From: Gaiellasilicea sp963811885
Lineage (GTDB): Bacteria; Actinomycetota; Thermoleophilia; Gaiellales; Gaiellaceae
Reading direction: 5' to 3'
DNA: 64,000 nucleotides
Assembly: GCA_963811885.1 (NCBI GenBank)
Contig: CAWETB010000004.1
Coordinates: 11,789 to 75,788, forward strand
Shown: in pieces, positions 47,180 to 55,882 of the stretch
How positions within the stretch are numbered: the stretch's first letter is position 1
How the letters are laid out: every line of letters starts with the position of its first letter
Position numbers and translations under genes: made by a program
Notes under the pieces: generated by a model
Databases searched by the model: none
Told to the model about the DNA's origin: nothing
What the model saw: the letters and a program-made list of their open reading frames with translations, nothing else

Positions 47180-48082
47180 GTGAGCCGTCGCCACCTCCTG
47201 ATGCTCGGCGCGCTCGCAGCGATCTGGGGCTCGTCGTTCATGTTCATCACGATCGCGCTCCGCGATCTCGCGCCCTCGACGCTGATCCTCTTCCGCATGG
47301 GCTTCGGCGCGCTCGCGCTGGCGGTCTTCGTGCGGGTCGCCGGCTACGGCCTCGCGCAGCTGCGGCCCTACGCCTGGCCGCTCGCGCTCCTCGCCCTGAT
47401 CAACACGGCGGTGCCGTTCTTCCTGATCGCCTGGGGCCAGCAGTACATCGACTCCGGTCTCGCCGCGATCTTCAACGCCTCCGCGCCGCTCTTCACCGCG
47501 CTCTTCGCCCTCTCGATCGACCGGAGCCAGCGCGTCACCGGCACGCGGCTCGCAGGGGTCGTGCTCGCCTTCGGCGGCGTCGTCCTCCTGGTCGGCTTCG
47601 AGCTCGGCGGCGGCGAGCGGGCCGTCGCCGGAGCGCTGGCCGTCGTCGCCGCGGCCGCCTTCTACGGCGTCGGCGGGCTCTACGCGGGCAAGCGCTTCGT
47701 CGACCTGCCGCCCGCGCTCGTCGCGTTCGGATCGCTCGCCTGGGCGACGCTCTTCGTCCTGCCGCTCGGCGCCGCGCAGGCGACGACGTTCGGCTGGGAG
47801 ACGTTCCTCTCCGTGCTCTATCTCGGCGTCGCCGCCACCGGCGTCGCCTACCTCCTCTACTTCGGCCTGATCGCGGGCGCGGGCGCGTCGAAGGCGGTTC
47901 TCGTCACCTACCTCGTGCCGTCGCTCGCCCTCGTCTACGGCGCGGTGTTCCTCGACGAGTCGATCACGCTGGTCTCGCTCGTCGGTCTCACGCTCGTGCT
48001 CGCCGGCGTCGCGCTCGGCACCGGAACGGTCGGAAGGAGCCGTCGGGCGCGCCGCGCACGCGCCGCTAGCCTGACCCGATGA
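47180..48082 (+). CDS. EamA-family transporter
   Basis: 300-aa ten-helix DMT exporter: LLMLGALAAIWGSSFMFITIALRDLAPSTLILFRMGFGAL, LLALINTAVPFFLIAWGQQYIDSGLAAIFNASAPLFTALFAL, LAVVAAAAFYGVGGLYAGKRF and ASKAVLVTYLVPSLALVYGAVFLDESITLVSLVGLTLVLAGVAL. The GTG at 47180 is preceded by GGAGGAG, a strong ribosome site. The tail is Arg-rich and cytoplasmic. It is followed by a second EamA paralogue with a four-base overlap; the pair may form a heteromeric exporter or two specificities. Confidence 0.9.
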   Translation: MSRRHLLMLGALAAIWGSSFMFITIALRDLAPSTLILFRMGFGALALAVFVRVAGYGLAQLRPYAWPLALLALINTAVPFFLIAWGQQYIDSGLAAIFNASAPLFTALFALSIDRSQRVTGTRLAGVVLAFGGVVLLVGFELGGGERAVAGALAVVAAAAFYGVGGLYAGKRFVDLPPALVAFGSLAWATLFVLPLGAAQATTFGWETFLSVLYLGVAATGVAYLLYFGLIAGAGASKAVLVTYLVPSLALVYGAVFLDESITLVSLVGLTLVLAGVALGTGTVGRSRRARRARAASLTR

Positions 48083-48981
48083 ACCGGTACTGGCCGATGC
48101 TGCTGACGCTGGCCGCCGTCTGGGGCGCGTCGTACCTCTTCATCAAGGTCGCCGTCGACGAGATCGACCCCGCGCCGATGATGGCGTTTCGGACGCTGCT
48201 CGCGGCGGCCGTCCTGCTCGGCTACATCGTCTGGCGGCTCGGCCGTGAGACGGCCTTCGGCGAGCTGCGCGGCGCGTGGCGGCACTGCCTCGTGCTCGGC
48301 GTCCTGAACGCCGCCCTGCCGTTCTGGCTGATCGCCTGGGGCGAGCAGTACATCGACTCCGGCCTCGCCGCCGTCGTGCAGGCGTCGGTGCCGATCTTCA
48401 ACGCCCTGCTCGTGCTCCGCTTCCTGCCGCACGAGCGCCTGACGCGAATCCGCGCCGTCGGGCTCGGGATCGGGATCGCCGGCGTCGCCGTCGTCACCGG
48501 GATCCACCCCGAGGGCGGCAGCCTGGCGATCGTCGGCGCGCTCGCGGTCGTCCTCTCCTCGCTCTCCTACGCCTCGGCCGGCATCTACGGCCAGCGCGCC
48601 GTCTCCGGCACCGCCGGGCCGGTGCTGGCTGCCGGGTCGATGCTCACAGCCGGTCTGATCCTGCTGCCCTTCGCGCTCTTCCAGCTGCCGACCTCGGCGC
48701 CGTCGGCGGAGGCGGTCGCGTCGGTCCTCGCGCTCTCGCTGCTCGGCACCGCGCTCGCGCAGCTGATCCTCTTCCGCATGCTCGCCCTGCACGGCTCGGC
48801 GCGGCTCTCGCTCGTCACCTATCTGATGCCGGGCTTCGCGCTCGTCTACGGCGCGCTGCTCCTCGACGAGGCGATCACGGCTGCCACGCTGATCGGTCTG
48901 GCGCTGATCCTCGGCGGCGTCGCGCTCGCCTCGGGCGCCGTGCGCCTCCCACGGCGCGAGGCCGCCACAGTTCGGTCGTGA
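48079..48981 (+). CDS. EamA-family transporter (paralogue of the preceding gene)
   Basis: 300 aa, clearly paralogous to the gene before it: LLTLAAVWGASYLFIKVAVDEIDPAPMMAFRTLLAAAVLLG, LGVLNAALPFWLIAWGEQYIDSGLAAVVQASVPIFNALLVL, VVLSSLSYASAGIYGQRAV and GSARLSLVTYLMPGFALVYGALLLDEAITAATLIGLALILGGVALASG. ATGA overlap with the upstream gene and GTGA overlap with the downstream acetyltransferase. The substrate is unknown, with amino acids or drugs most likely by family. Confidence 0.9.
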   Translation: MNRYWPMLLTLAAVWGASYLFIKVAVDEIDPAPMMAFRTLLAAAVLLGYIVWRLGRETAFGELRGAWRHCLVLGVLNAALPFWLIAWGEQYIDSGLAAVVQASVPIFNALLVLRFLPHERLTRIRAVGLGIGIAGVAVVTGIHPEGGSLAIVGALAVVLSSLSYASAGIYGQRAVSGTAGPVLAAGSMLTAGLILLPFALFQLPTSAPSAEAVASVLALSLLGTALAQLILFRMLALHGSARLSLVTYLMPGFALVYGALLLDEAITAATLIGLALILGGVALASGAVRLPRREAATVRS

Positions 48982-49484
48982 GCGTCTCGATCCGGCCGGC
49001 GGGCGACGCCGACGTCGACTTCCTCGTCGAGCTCTACGCCGACGAGGACGTGCGGCCGTTCCTCGCCGCGTCGGGGTCGTACGACCGCGACGGCGTCGTC
49101 GCCAAGGTCGAGCAGGATCCGGAGCGCGGGGGCGTGATGATCGTCGAGCTCGAGGGCGAGCGCGCCGGCGCGATGGCCTGGGAGCTGACCAACCGGCGCA
49201 GCGGGATCGTCCACGTCAGCGGCCTCGCCGTCCATCCCGGCTTCCGCGGCCGCCGCCTGGCCGACGAGGCCGCCCGGCTCTTCCAGCGCTACCTGATCCA
49301 CGAGCGCGGCTTCCACCGGATCGAGCTGGAGGTCTACGGCTTCAACGAGCGGGCGCAGCGGCATGCGGAGCGCTCGGGCTTCGTCCGCGAGGGCGTCAAG
49401 CGGCAGGCGTACCGCCGCGACGACGGCTGGGACGACGGCGTCCTCTACGGGCTCGTCGCCGAGGACCTCGAGCCGCCGAGGTAG
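48978..49484 (+). CDS. GNAT family N-acetyltransferase
   Basis: 168-aa acetyl-CoA-dependent acetyltransferase: VSIRPAGDADVDFLVELYADEDVRPFL, GGVMIVELEGERAGAMAWELTNRRSGIVHVSGLAVHPGFRGRRLADEAARLFQRYLIHERGFHRIELEVYGFNERAQRHAERSGFVREGV. The RGRRLADEA loop matches the acetyl-CoA pyrophosphate-binding Q/RxxGxG/A motif, with R/L in place of G. It resembles RimJ/RimL-type or spermidine acetyltransferases. GTG start coupled to the EamA pair; the 3' end overlaps the convergent ArsR gene by 40 bases. Confidence 0.87.
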   Translation: MSVSIRPAGDADVDFLVELYADEDVRPFLAASGSYDRDGVVAKVEQDPERGGVMIVELEGERAGAMAWELTNRRSGIVHVSGLAVHPGFRGRRLADEAARLFQRYLIHERGFHRIELEVYGFNERAQRHAERSGFVREGVKRQAYRRDDGWDDGVLYGLVAEDLEPPR

Positions 49485-50546
49485 GCGGTCAGCAGGTCGC
49501 CGGTCTGCGGCAGGTCGGTGCGCAGGCTGTAGACGTTCTCGTCCTCGTCGCGGATCGTCACGAACCCGGCCTGGCGCAGGATCGCGAGATGGTGGTGGGC
49601 CGTCGACTTGGCGACGCCGAGCTCGGCGGCCGCCTCGCTCAGCTTCATCGGCCCGTCGCTGAGGCGCCGCAGCAGCTTCAGCCGGCCCTCGTCGCCGAGC
49701 GCCTTGTAGACCCGCGCGACCTCGGCCGGCGAGGCGCCGTCCTCGGCGGCGGGCGCGATCGGGTAGCAGAAGATCTTCGTGTTCTTGTGCTCCCAGAGGA
49801 TCACCCAGGGGCGCATGAACCAGCTCGGGAAGAAGACGATCCTGCGAATCGCCGCCGGCGGGCTGTACTGGTAGCCGCGCGTCGCCAGCTCGACGAACTG
49901 CTCCGGCGAGTGGCTCTGCGCGAGCTTGAACTTGGCCTCCGCATCCCGCTCGGCCGCCGCGCGCCACTCCGGCTCGTGTGGTGCGAAGACGTGCTCGTAC
50001 CAGCGGGGGAGCAGGTCGACGATCCGCGCCTTCACCTCGAGGCCGTCCATCTGCAGGAGGCCGCGGTACAGCTCGTGCTTGTCCGACCACTCGGCGAGCG
50101 CCTCGAGCACCTGCTCGATCGCGGCCTCGTCGCCGCGGGCGGCGCTCCTCGACGATGTCGTGCGGGATGTGGCCCGACGTCGTGTCGTAGTGGCCGAAGA
50201 GATGCAGCTTCAGCTCGACCGGGTCGATCGCCTCGAGCCGCTCCATGAAGGCGGCGAACGTCCGCGGCGCCGGCGTCTCGTAGACGATCCCGAGCAGGTG
50301 CGCGGCCACCTTCATGTCGCCCAGCCGCAGCTCGAGGACCTGGTCGCGGAGGTCGTCCGGCAGCGACTCGAGTTTGGCGTCGAGCCACTCCGCGCCGAGG
50401 TCGAACGTGTCGTGGTCGCCGCGGTCGGCGACCGCGCAGATGCTCATCAGCACCTCGGCCGCCTCGGCGACGTCGATCTCGATCATGACCGCTCCGGGAC
50501 GGGAGAGATCGAGCACCGGCGCGCGCCTGTTCTGTTCGACAGCCAT
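49445..50546 (-). CDS. ArsR/HTH_20-type transcriptional regulator with long N-terminal domain, one frameshift
   Basis: About 366 residues. The N-terminal 230 (LDLSRPGAVMIEIDVAEAAEVLMSICAVADRGDHDTFDLGAEWL, then after a shift near 50150 LEALAEWSDKHELYRGLLQMDG and QYSPPAAIRRIVFFPSWFMRPWVILWEHKN) match the DUF5937-like sensor part seen in such regulators. The C-terminal winged helix is YKALGDEGRLKLLRRLSDGPMKLSEAAAELGVAKSTAHHHLAILRQAGFVTIRDEDENVYSL. ATG at 50546. It is divergent from a promoter/operator at 50580-50614, which it may control. No metal-binding cysteine motif typical of ArsR is visible. Confidence 0.83.
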
Positions 50547-50579
50547 GGAACGGACGCAGCGTACTCGCAATCAAAGGGC

Positions 50580-50614
50580 TTGACAAGGGAAGGAGCGTTC
50601 GATAACTTTCGAAC
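50580..50614 (+). promoter_or_regulatory. Sigma70-type promoter with operator over the -10 box
   Basis: TTGACA at 50580-50585 and TAACTT at 50603-50608 are separated by exactly 17 bases. The -10 hexamer is the spacer of a perfect inverted repeat, GTTCGA-TAACTT-TCGAAC (50597-50614). A repressor bound there would block transcription rightwards into the 50-aa ORF. The divergent ArsR-type gene 34 bases away is the obvious candidate. Confidence 0.6.
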
Positions 50615-50647
50615 AGATCAAGCATGTCGAATGCTTCAGGAGGCCCG

Positions 50648-50800
50648 ATGTACGCCGCGACCGACTTTGACTCCCAGATCACCCACGATCGGCAGCAGGA
50701 CCGGCTGGCCGCCGCTGCCGTGCATCGGCTCGTCACTCGAGCTCGATTGCGCAAGAGCAGCATCCGCGAAAGCGGATGCTGCTCGCGCGCAGATCCCTGA
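50648..50800 (+). CDS. 50-aa small ORF behind the operator
   Basis: Reads MYAATDFDSQITHDRQQDRL, then AAAAVHRLVTRARLRKSSIRESGCCSRADP. AGGAGG lies four bases before the ATG, and the promoter at 50580 would start transcription about 30 bases upstream. The last third coincides with a 13-bp hairpin. No family is recognised. The basic, unstructured character and the strong expression signals suggest a regulated small protein or the leader of a short RNA. It has no downstream gene on this strand. Confidence 0.5.
   Translation: MYAATDFDSQITHDRQQDRLAAAAVHRLVTRARLRKSSIRESGCCSRADP
50755..50784 (+). terminator. 13-bp GAAA-tetraloop hairpin
   Basis: Arms GAGCAGCATCCGC and GCGGATGCTGCTC pair perfectly around a GAAA loop (GNRA type). 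It lies inside the 3' part of the small ORF, with no U-run after it. It could end or stabilise the short transcript from 50580. Confidence 0.45.
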
Positions 50801-50803
50801 AGA

Positions 50804-50819
50804 GGGCCGCGAGCGGCCC
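50804..50819 (-). terminator. Hairpin after the hydrolase gene
   Basis: Arms GGGCCG and CGGCCC with a CGAG loop lie 16 bases beyond the stop of the minus-strand hydrolase. A plausible GC-rich terminator between the convergent transcripts. Confidence 0.35.
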
Positions 50820-50834
50820 CAGAGCGCTCGGCGC

Positions 50835-51551
50835 CTAGCGCGTCCTGAGGAAGCTCTCGATCGACGCTCTCGCGCGCGCGGAGCTGCCGACGAGCGCGAT
50901 CCCGTGCTGCGAGCCCGGCAGCAACTCGAGCCGCTTGTCCTTCGATGCGGCCGCGCGATGGAGCGTCTCCGCGTCCTCCGAGAAGTCGAACCCGGCGTTG
51001 TCGTCCGCGGTGGCGGCGAGGTAGAGCATCGGCACACGGAGCCGTGGGCCCGCCTTGACCCCGTCCATGCCGCGGAAGCGCGCGGGTGACGAGACGCTGA
51101 CGACGCCGGCGAGCGGCGGGGTGACGTTGGCGCCCGCGACGACGGCGGCGAGGCCGCCCATCGACGCGCCGACGACGAAGATCTTCTTCTTGCCGAGCTT
51201 GCGCAGCGCCTTCGCCGCGGCCGCGATGTCCTGCGAGTAGCGGTACGGCGCGGGGGTCGGGCCGTCGGAGAAGCCGTAGCCGCGGAAGTCGATCGGGAAG
51301 GCGAAGTAGCCCTTGCTCGCCAGCCGCTTGGCGTAGGGGAGCCAGTCGCAGAGGTCGCCCTCGGACTGGTGGGTGAGGATCACGGCCGTCGTCCCCTTGC
51401 CGAGGCGGTGGCCGACGAGCTTCGTCCCGTCGGCGGCACTGAACCGGACCTCGCCGCCGGCGACGCAGTCGTGCTGAGCGCGCTGCGGCGCGGCACCCGC
51501 GGTCGACGCGGCAACCGCGAGCAGCACAGCGAGCAACAGCAGGCGTCTCAC
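50835..51551 (-). CDS. Secreted alpha/beta hydrolase (dienelactone-hydrolase-like)
   Basis: 238-aa exported hydrolase. The signal peptide RRLLLLAVLLAVAASTAGAAP would be cleaved near residue 24. The mature part has CVAGGEVRFSAADGTKLVGHRLG, AVILTHQSEGDLCDWLPYAKRLASKGYFAFPIDFRGYG (oxyanion-hole region), KIFVVGASMGGLAAVVAG with the nucleophile Ser in GASMGG, MLYLAATADDNAGF with the acid and LLPGSQHGIAL with the His, so the triad is complete. An ester substrate is likely but unspecified. GTG at 51551, divergent from padR and possibly controlled by the same operator. Confidence 0.83.
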   Translation of the reverse strand: MRRLLLLAVLLAVAASTAGAAPQRAQHDCVAGGEVRFSAADGTKLVGHRLGKGTTAVILTHQSEGDLCDWLPYAKRLASKGYFAFPIDFRGYGFSDGPTPAPYRYSQDIAAAAKALRKLGKKKIFVVGASMGGLAAVVAGANVTPPLAGVVSVSSPARFRGMDGVKAGPRLRVPMLYLAATADDNAGFDFSEDAETLHRAAASKDKRLELLPGSQHGIALVGSSARARASIESFLRTR

Positions 51552-51576
51552 TGCCCAACGTCTACCAGGGGTGCTA

Positions 51577-51595
51577 TGACATGTCAACATTGACA
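51577..51595. promoter_or_regulatory. Nested palindromes over the padR start codon
   Basis: TGACATGTCA (51577-51586) and TGTCAA-CA-TTGACA (51582-51595) are two overlapping perfect palindromes; the padR ATG is at 51581. On the minus strand TTGACA at 51587-51582 can serve as the -35 box of the hydrolase gene. This layout suits autoregulation by PadR plus control of the divergent hydrolase. Confidence 0.5.
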
Positions 51596-52117
51596 GGTAC
51601 CCTCGGCCATGCGCTGCTCGGTGTCCTCGCGGAAGGCCCGCGCACGGGCTACGGGCTCGTCCGGCACCTGGCCCAGTCGATCGCCTACACCTGGCCCGCG
51701 AGCCACAGCCAGGTCTACCCCGAGCTCGCGAAGCTGCGCGAGGCCGGGCTGATCCGCGAGGGCGCTGCAGCGCCGCGCGGCGGCCGCGTCTACGAGCTGA
51801 CCGACGCCGGTCTCGACGAGGTGCGCCGCTGGCTGCGCGAGACGGAGCCGTCGCGGACGGTTCGCGACGAAGCATCGCTGCGCCTCTTCTTCCTCTGGCT
51901 GCTCGACCCCGAGGAGGCCGAGGCGTACCTGCGCGGCGAGGCGGAGCGCGCCCGCGCGATCCTGGCGCAGCTGGAGGCGATCGCCGCGTACGAGGATCCC
52001 GACACGCCGAAGACGCGCGCCTACCGCGTTGCGCTCGAGCTCGGTCTGCGAACGACGAAAGCGCGGCTTGCGTGGGCGCGATCGGCGCTCACAGCATCCG
52101 CCCGCCCCCGGGGGTGA
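51581..52117 (+). CDS. PadR family transcriptional regulator
   Basis: 178-aa winged-helix repressor. The DNA-binding domain is LGHALLGVLAEGPRTGYGLVRHLAQSIAYTWPASHSQVYPELAKLREAGLIREGAAAPRGGRVYELTDAGLDEVRRWL. The C-terminal dimerisation helices run from ASLRLFFLWLLDPEEAEAYLRGEAERARAILAQLEAI. It is of the PadR subfamily with a Vir-like C-terminal domain. The start ATG lies inside a palindrome, implying autorepression. Divergent gene: a secreted hydrolase. Its 3' end overlaps the convergent M24 peptidase by 29 bases. Confidence 0.9.
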   Translation: MSTLTGTLGHALLGVLAEGPRTGYGLVRHLAQSIAYTWPASHSQVYPELAKLREAGLIREGAAAPRGGRVYELTDAGLDEVRRWLRETEPSRTVRDEASLRLFFLWLLDPEEAEAYLRGEAERARAILAQLEAIAAYEDPDTPKTRAYRVALELGLRTTKARLAWARSALTASARPRG

Positions 52118-53240
52118 CCTCGATCACGTCCTCGACCCGGACGCCGAAGCGGCCGTCGAAGAGGATCGACGGCTCGTCGGTGAACGTCATCCCCGCCTCG
52201 AGCGGCGTCTCGTCCTCGACCGAGAGGAAGGGGTGCTCGTGCACGTCGAGACCGATCCCGTGCCCCATCCGGTGGCGGAAGCCGTCGCCGTATCCGGCTT
52301 CCTCGATCGGGGCGCGGCAGGCGGCGTTGACATCGCGCGCGAGGGCGCCCGGCCGCGCAGCCGCCCGGCCCGCCTCCTGCGCGTCGAGCAGAACACGGCG
52401 CACGTCCTCGTAGTCGCCGGGCGGTTCGCCGCAGGCCACGGTGCGCCCGAAGTCGGAGCAGTAGCCATCCCAGACGGCGCCGAAGTCGAAGAGGACGACC
52501 TCGCCGTCGCGGAGCGCGTCGAGCTTGCCCGCGCCGCCGGAGTCGAGCCGCCGCTCGCCCCAGGTGAAGATGTGCGTCGGGAAGGAGGGGCAGCGCGAGC
52601 CGCGCACGAGCAGCTCATGCTCCACTCGCTCGACGAGCGTCGTCATCGAGACGCCGGGGACGACGTGCGGCGTCACCGCGTCCATCGCCTCGCGCGCGAT
52701 CAGGCACGCCTGCGCCATCAGCTCGAGCTCCGTCCTCGACTTCACGCGCCGCAGCTCGTTGACGAGCGACGAGCCCTCCTCGAACTGTGCCCCGGGCACC
52801 GCCGCGAGCAGTTCGATCACCGTCTCCGCCCAGACCCGCTGCCCGAGCGCGATCCGCCGTGGCGAGCCGATCTCGCCCACGGCCTCCGCGAACGACTCCC
52901 GACCGTTCCCGTCCTCGCGGACGACGAGCGAGCGCGGCGGCGCCACGCCGTCGAGGTGGAAGGCGACGACCATGCGCGGCAGCACGTAGACCGGCTCCTG
53001 CCCCGGCGCCAGAAATGCGCCCGTGACCCAGCCGTGCGCGTAGGAGATCTGGCCGAAGGTCGGCAGGTCGCGCTCGATCCCCGTCAGGTACTCGAGATCC
53101 GATCCGGGCGGGACGAAGAGCGCGTCGAGGCCGCGACGGGCGAGCAGCTCACCGAGCCGCTCGCGCCGTCGCGTGTACTCGTTCGCGTCGATGCCTATCC
53201 GGCGGCCACCCAGTACGCGGCCGAGCCGAGGGCGGGCCAC
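52089..53240 (-). CDS. M24 family metallopeptidase (Xaa-Pro aminopeptidase-like)
   Basis: 383-aa creatinase-fold protein. The N-terminal domain reads NEYTRRRERLGELLARRGLDALFVPPGSDLEYLTGIERD. The catalytic domain supplies the five metal ligands: VLFDFGAVWDGYCSDFGRT (two Asp), HRMGHGIGLDVHEHPF (His), MTFTDEPSILF (Glu) and GVRVEDVIEVT (Glu). It probably removes N-terminal residues before proline. The GTG at 53240 overlaps the end of the upstream M14 gene by 46 bases; no closer ATG or GTG was found, so the exact start is uncertain. Confidence 0.88.
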   Translation of the reverse strand: MARPRLGRVLGGRRIGIDANEYTRRRERLGELLARRGLDALFVPPGSDLEYLTGIERDLPTFGQISYAHGWVTGAFLAPGQEPVYVLPRMVVAFHLDGVAPPRSLVVREDGNGRESFAEAVGEIGSPRRIALGQRVWAETVIELLAAVPGAQFEEGSSLVNELRRVKSRTELELMAQACLIAREAMDAVTPHVVPGVSMTTLVERVEHELLVRGSRCPSFPTHIFTWGERRLDSGGAGKLDALRDGEVVLFDFGAVWDGYCSDFGRTVACGEPPGDYEDVRRVLLDAQEAGRAAARPGALARDVNAACRAPIEEAGYGDGFRHRMGHGIGLDVHEHPFLSVEDETPLEAGMTFTDEPSILFDGRFGVRVEDVIEVTPGGGRML

Positions 53241-55804
53241 TCGCGCTCCGGGTCGGCGCGGTAGAGCGGGTTGAACGCGAACGCGACCAGCCGAGGCGAT
53301 CCGGCCGTCGTGCTCGTGCCGTGCGCGATCATCGGCGCCCCGGGCGCGGACGCCGACGCGGCGTCGATCAGCCAGAGCCCGGCGGCGAAGAAGCCCGCGA
53401 TCGGCAGGTTGGCGTCGATCGACCAGCCGGACGGAACGCCCGTGAACCAGGTCGGCGGATCGACGATGGCCGTGTCCCTGGACGGGTACACACCCGTGAT
53501 CGGGCTCGCGGCTCCGCCCGTGTTGTCCCAGAAGACGATGCCGCTGCGGCCGTTGCCGCCCGCGTGCCGGCGGTCAGCCCCGTCGCGAGGCCGCCGTTGA
53601 CGATGAACTGGCGCGCCCGCCGCGCCGCCGCCGAGGTAGCCGCCGCCGGCGGCGAAGAACGCCGCCAGCCGCGCCCGCGCGGTGGCGTTTCCCGGCGTGT
53701 TCGCCGGGTAGTTGGCGGTGCTGAAGACGACGTCGTAGTTCGCGAGCGGGTCGGACACGCCGCTCAGCGCCGTCGTGCCGACCGGGTCGGCGGTGAAGCC
53801 GAGGTTCCGGAGCGACCAGACGCTCTGGTCGACCGCGTTCGTGAACACCGCGATCCGCGGCGAGCGGTCGACGTCCTCCAGCCGCGCCGGCGCCGTCGGC
53901 ACGGCACGGAACGTCAGGCCGGCGGCCGCGGCGGCCGGTCCGATCGTCGGCGGCCGTGGTGTCGTCGAAGAGCACGGTCCCGGCCGGGAAGCTGGCGCCG
54001 CCCGAGCTGAACGGGGCCGTCGCCAGCTTCGCCGTCAGCCCGCCCTTCAGCAGTGTGTTCAGCGTCCGCACCGCGGTCGCCGAGTCGACCTCGAGCGCGT
54101 AGTAGTCGGCCGGGCCGCTCTCGACGCCGCCGCCGAGGGATCCGCCGGGGACGGTCGGCTTCGCGATCGGCTGCGTCGTCTTCGCGGTGAGCGGCACGCC
54201 GTTCGGCACCTGCAGCACGTCGGCTCCCCAGAGGTAGCCGTGGCTCCACGCCGCGGGCGGCGCGTAGAGGATGCCGATCCGGCTGGAGACGTCGACGCCG
54301 ATCCCGAGCGCCGTCTCGGCGAGACCCCGGTGGGCCTGCGCCATGTCGACGACGTACGAGCCCTTCTGCGACGCCCTGGCCGAGGATGGTCTCGTCGAAG
54401 CGGAGCTGGCGCACCTCGATGCCGTTGAAGAGCAGCCACTCGACGAGGCGGTTCGCCTCGGCGTCGCTGCGCTGGCCGGCACCGACCGGGATCACGTACG
54501 CGGTCGGGAACTCGTGCATCCAGTTGTTCTCGACGTCGAACGGCGCCGGGCAGCACGGAGGCCGCGCCTCGCCGGCGACGCCGCGCCGGTAGATCTCGAG
54601 CTGGTCGTTCAGGAGCTCGTTCCGGTTCGCCGTGTCGAACCGCAGCGTCGACCAGCTCACCGTCAGCTGCGCCAGCAACGACGCGTTCCGCCCGATCGGG
54701 TTCTTGGCCGGGTCGGGGTCGGCGTTGAGGTAGCAGCGGTTGAGCGGGTCGGTCCCCGTATTCGTGCTGCTGCACATCTCGACCGTGGAGCCGTTCAGGC
54801 CCACGAGCTGCGAGTACATCGGCGTGTAGAACGGGCCCCAGTCGTCCCAGCTCTCGGCGACCGCCGGGCCGGCCGGCCGGCCGTCGGGGCAAGGACCGCC
54901 CTGAACGGAGACGCTGCCGTCGGAGCACCAGTCGTTGACCGGGCGAGTGACGTTGAGGTTGACGGCGTTCATCGCCGCCTCGTTCGCGTCGATGCGCGAC
55001 TGGTTCCACTTCAGCCAGAGGTCGTAGTCGATCCCCGGGTTGTGCGGCTTCGTCGTCGCCTCGATCAGCGTCGGCGTGACGTAGCCGTGCAGGTCGAGCG
55101 TCTCCGGCGGGAGCCACTCCTGCATGATCCGGACCGACGCCTTCGTCTCCGACTGCGACTGCGTCAGGAAGTCGCGGTTGAGGTCGAAGCCGTTGCCGTT
55201 CGCGCGCGTGCCCGCGACGCGGCCGTCCGGGTTCTGGATCACGTTGAAGATGACGACGGCGCCGTCGAGGATCGCGTCCACCTCGGGATCGGTGCCGTAC
55301 GGCGTCGTGGCGAGGCGCTCGATCGTGCGCATGTTCGCGTCCACGCCCTCGTACTCGTTCCCGTGGATGGCTCCCTGGATGAAGATCGGCACCTTGACGT
55401 CGTCGCGCCAGGCGCGCAGCTGCTGCTGCGCCGTGGCCGGGTTCGTGAGCGCCTGCGCGGCGCAGGGTCGTCCAGTGCGTGTAGGCCGACTTCTGCTTCG
55501 CCGTCTTCAGCTGGTTGATCACGACCTTGTACAGCGGGCGGCCGGTCGCGGACGTGCCGTGCGTCCTCAAGGTCATGCGTCCGTCGAGGCTGCGCGACTG
55601 GATGTCCGTGAGCGTGCAGCCGATCGCGTACGTGGGGATGTGCGGGAAGCTCGTGCCGGTCGACGGCAGCGCCTCCGCGGCGTCCGGTTCGGGTGTTCCG
55701 CACCAGGGCGGGCCGATCGCGGCGGCGGCCGGACGCGCGAAGCCGACGAGCGCGGCGACCAGCGCCAGCAGGAGCAGGGACAGGAGGCGGGCACGAGCGG
55801 GCAT
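53195..55804 (-). CDS. Secreted M14 family zinc carboxypeptidase, frameshifted
   Basis: About 870 residues. Signal peptide RARLLSLLLLALVAALVGFARPAAA. The catalytic domain has FIQGAIHGNEYEGVDANMRTIERL (HxxE zinc ligands), FNVIQNPDGRVAGTRANGNGFDLNRDFLTQSQ, LDLHGYVTPTLIEATTKPHN (third zinc His) and LVGLNGSTVEMCSS with the catalytic-region Glu. Further domains follow (SYVVDMAQAHRGLAETAL, IAVFTNAVDQSVWSLRNLGF, LAAFFAAGGGYLGG), resembling a glutamine-amidotransferase-like fold. Shifts lie near 55465, 54375, 53950 and 53600. ATG at 55804 follows TGGAGG. Probably degrades extracellular peptides; the M24 peptidase downstream overlaps it. Confidence 0.8.
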
Positions 55805-55833
55805 GGGATCCTCCAGGCGGTAGGCGGTTGGGT

Positions 55834-55862
55834 TTTATAAAACGTCGGGACACCGTTGTCAA
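55834..55862 (-). promoter_or_regulatory. Near-consensus sigma70 promoter of the M14 gene
   Basis: Reading leftwards, TTGACA (55862-55857), a 17-base spacer and TATAAA (55839-55834) precede the ATG at 55804 by about 30 bases. The -10 lies in the palindrome GTTTTATAAAAC (55832-55843), a conspicuously AT-rich island in this genome. Confidence 0.7.
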
Positions 55863-55882
55863 AAAGCAAAGGACCGAACGCC

